From Bradyrhizobium sp. (lineage in GTDB: Bacteria; Pseudomonadota; Alphaproteobacteria; Rhizobiales; Xanthobacteraceae): a stretch of 5,279 nucleotides of DNA. The notes beneath the pieces are model-generated. The model was not told the DNA's origin. It did no database searches and worked only from the letters and a program-made list of their open reading frames with translations. This document shows, in pieces, positions 4,520 through 5,279 of the stretch. Made by a program: the position numbers and the translations under genes. The DNA is taken from the NCBI GenBank assembly GCA_013695565.1, contig JACDAG010000592.1:1-5279 (forward strand), given 5' to 3'. The stretch's first letter is position 1. The number at the start of each line of letters is the position of its first letter.

Positions 4520-5279
4520 ATGAGCGCTGCTGAGGAAGTCACAGAAGCACCCGCCGTCGAAGCCGTTCCGAAGCGAGCCATGACGCTCGGTCTGGGCACC
4601 TCGCTGGTGGTGCTGGCCGCGCTGATCATCGCACCGATGTTCGTCAAGAACTTCATCATCTTCCAGATGACGATGCTCCTGATCTACGCGCTTGCGGTGC
4701 TCGCCCTGAACATCCTGACCGGCGGAAGCGGTCAGTTCTCGCTGGGCCAGAGCGCGTTTTACGCGGTCGGCGCCTATACGTCGGCGATCCTGATGGAACA
4801 CGCCGGCATGAACTATGCGCTGACGCTGCCGATCGCAGGCATCATCTGCTTTGGCTTCGGATACCTGTTCGGCAAGCCGGCGCTGCGGCTCTCCGGGGTT
4901 TACCTCGCGCTGGCGACCTTCGCGCTCGCGGTCGCCATGCCGCAACTGCTGAAGCTCGGCTTCTTCGAACACTGGACCGGCGGCGTGCAGGGTCTGGTCG
5001 TGACCAAGCCCGATGCGCCGTTCGGCCTGAAGATGGGCCAGGACATGTGGCTGTATTACTTCACGCTTGCGGTCGGGGTCGGGATCTACATCGCCTCGGT
5101 GAACCTGCTGAAGTCACGCTCGGGGCGCGCCTTCATGGCGATCCGCGACAACGAGATCGCGGCCTCGGCGATGGGCGTCGACGTGGCGCTGTACAAGACG
5201 CTGGCGTTCGGCGTCTCGGCCGGCATCACCGGCGTTGCCGGCGGCCTCGGGGCGATTGCGGTGCAATTCGTGGCACCCG
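4520..5279 (+). CDS. livM: HAAT-family ABC transporter permease, LivM type, 3' end beyond the window
   Basis: The frame from ATG 4520 is open for 253 codons to the right edge. LivM proteins are commonly 320-350 residues in this group, so about a quarter is probably missing. A hydrophilic, acidic, Ala-rich tail (1-20) precedes membrane segments near 21-42 and 45-66. Then comes the LivM hallmark LNILTGGSGQFSLGQSAFYAVGAYT (63-87). The coupling-loop motif SRSGRAFMAIRDNEIAASAMGV (199-220) is the LivM version of the ATPase-contact region. It lies 2 bp after livH with a weak ribosome site (GAAGCGAG, 8 nt away), consistent with coupled translation. A start at Met21 (4580) is possible, but 4520 fits the operon spacing better. 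A substrate-binding protein gene could follow beyond the edge; that cannot be seen. Confidence 0.94.
   Translation, partial: MSAAEEVTEAPAVEAVPKRAMTLGLGTSLVVLAALIIAPMFVKNFIIFQMTMLLIYALAVLALNILTGGSGQFSLGQSAFYAVGAYTSAILMEHAGMNYALTLPIAGIICFGFGYLFGKPALRLSGVYLALATFALAVAMPQLLKLGFFEHWTGGVQGLVVTKPDAPFGLKMGQDMWLYYFTLAVGVGIYIASVNLLKSRSGRAFMAIRDNEIAASAMGVDVALYKTLAFGVSAGITGVAGGLGAIAVQFVAP

Overview
The window is high-GC and gene-dense, with codon use, gene order and protein types that suggest an alphaproteobacterium of the Bradyrhizobium/Rhodopseudomonas group. That placement is inferred from remembered protein and synteny patterns; no search was run. It contains one divergent catabolic and transport locus. 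No mobile element, CRISPR array, rRNA, tRNA or intrinsic terminator was seen.

Layout. Positions 1-1030 (minus strand) hold the first 343 codons of a bifunctional enoyl-CoA hydratase/3-hydroxyacyl-CoA dehydrogenase that runs off the left edge. A 160-bp divergent control region (1031-1190) follows, containing a perfect 17-bp palindrome and a second, imperfect inverted repeat. An IclR-family regulator is at 1191-2051 (plus strand). After a 69-bp gap rich in small palindromes come four tightly packed genes of a branched-chain-amino-acid-type (HAAT) ABC importer: livG-like ATPase (2121-2918), livF-like ATPase (2915-3628), livH-like permease (3639-4517) and livM-like permease (4520 to the right edge, incomplete). 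The spacings are a 4-bp overlap, 10 bp and 2 bp, as in one operon. No substrate-binding protein is present; it may lie beyond the right edge or elsewhere.

How the parts fit. The importer would bring an organic acid through the inner membrane, the beta-oxidation enzyme would degrade its CoA ester, and the IclR protein, encoded between them, would sense a pathway compound and act on the shared divergent region. From memory, this arrangement resembles the pimelate/dicarboxylate (pimFABCDE) neighbourhood of Rhodopseudomonas palustris. I therefore favour a dicarboxylate or fatty-acid substrate over leucine/isoleucine/valine, but the window cannot prove it.

The proteins are all recognisable families with intact motifs. 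The less explained material is non-coding: the operator-like palindrome, the inverted repeat around two face-to-face TTGACA hexamers, and the iclR-livG junction. The junction carries a strong Shine-Dalgarno sequence in front of a possible 31-codon leader ORF that overlaps livG, two abutting hairpins and an 11-bp palindrome. I found no clear evidence of an entirely new biological system.
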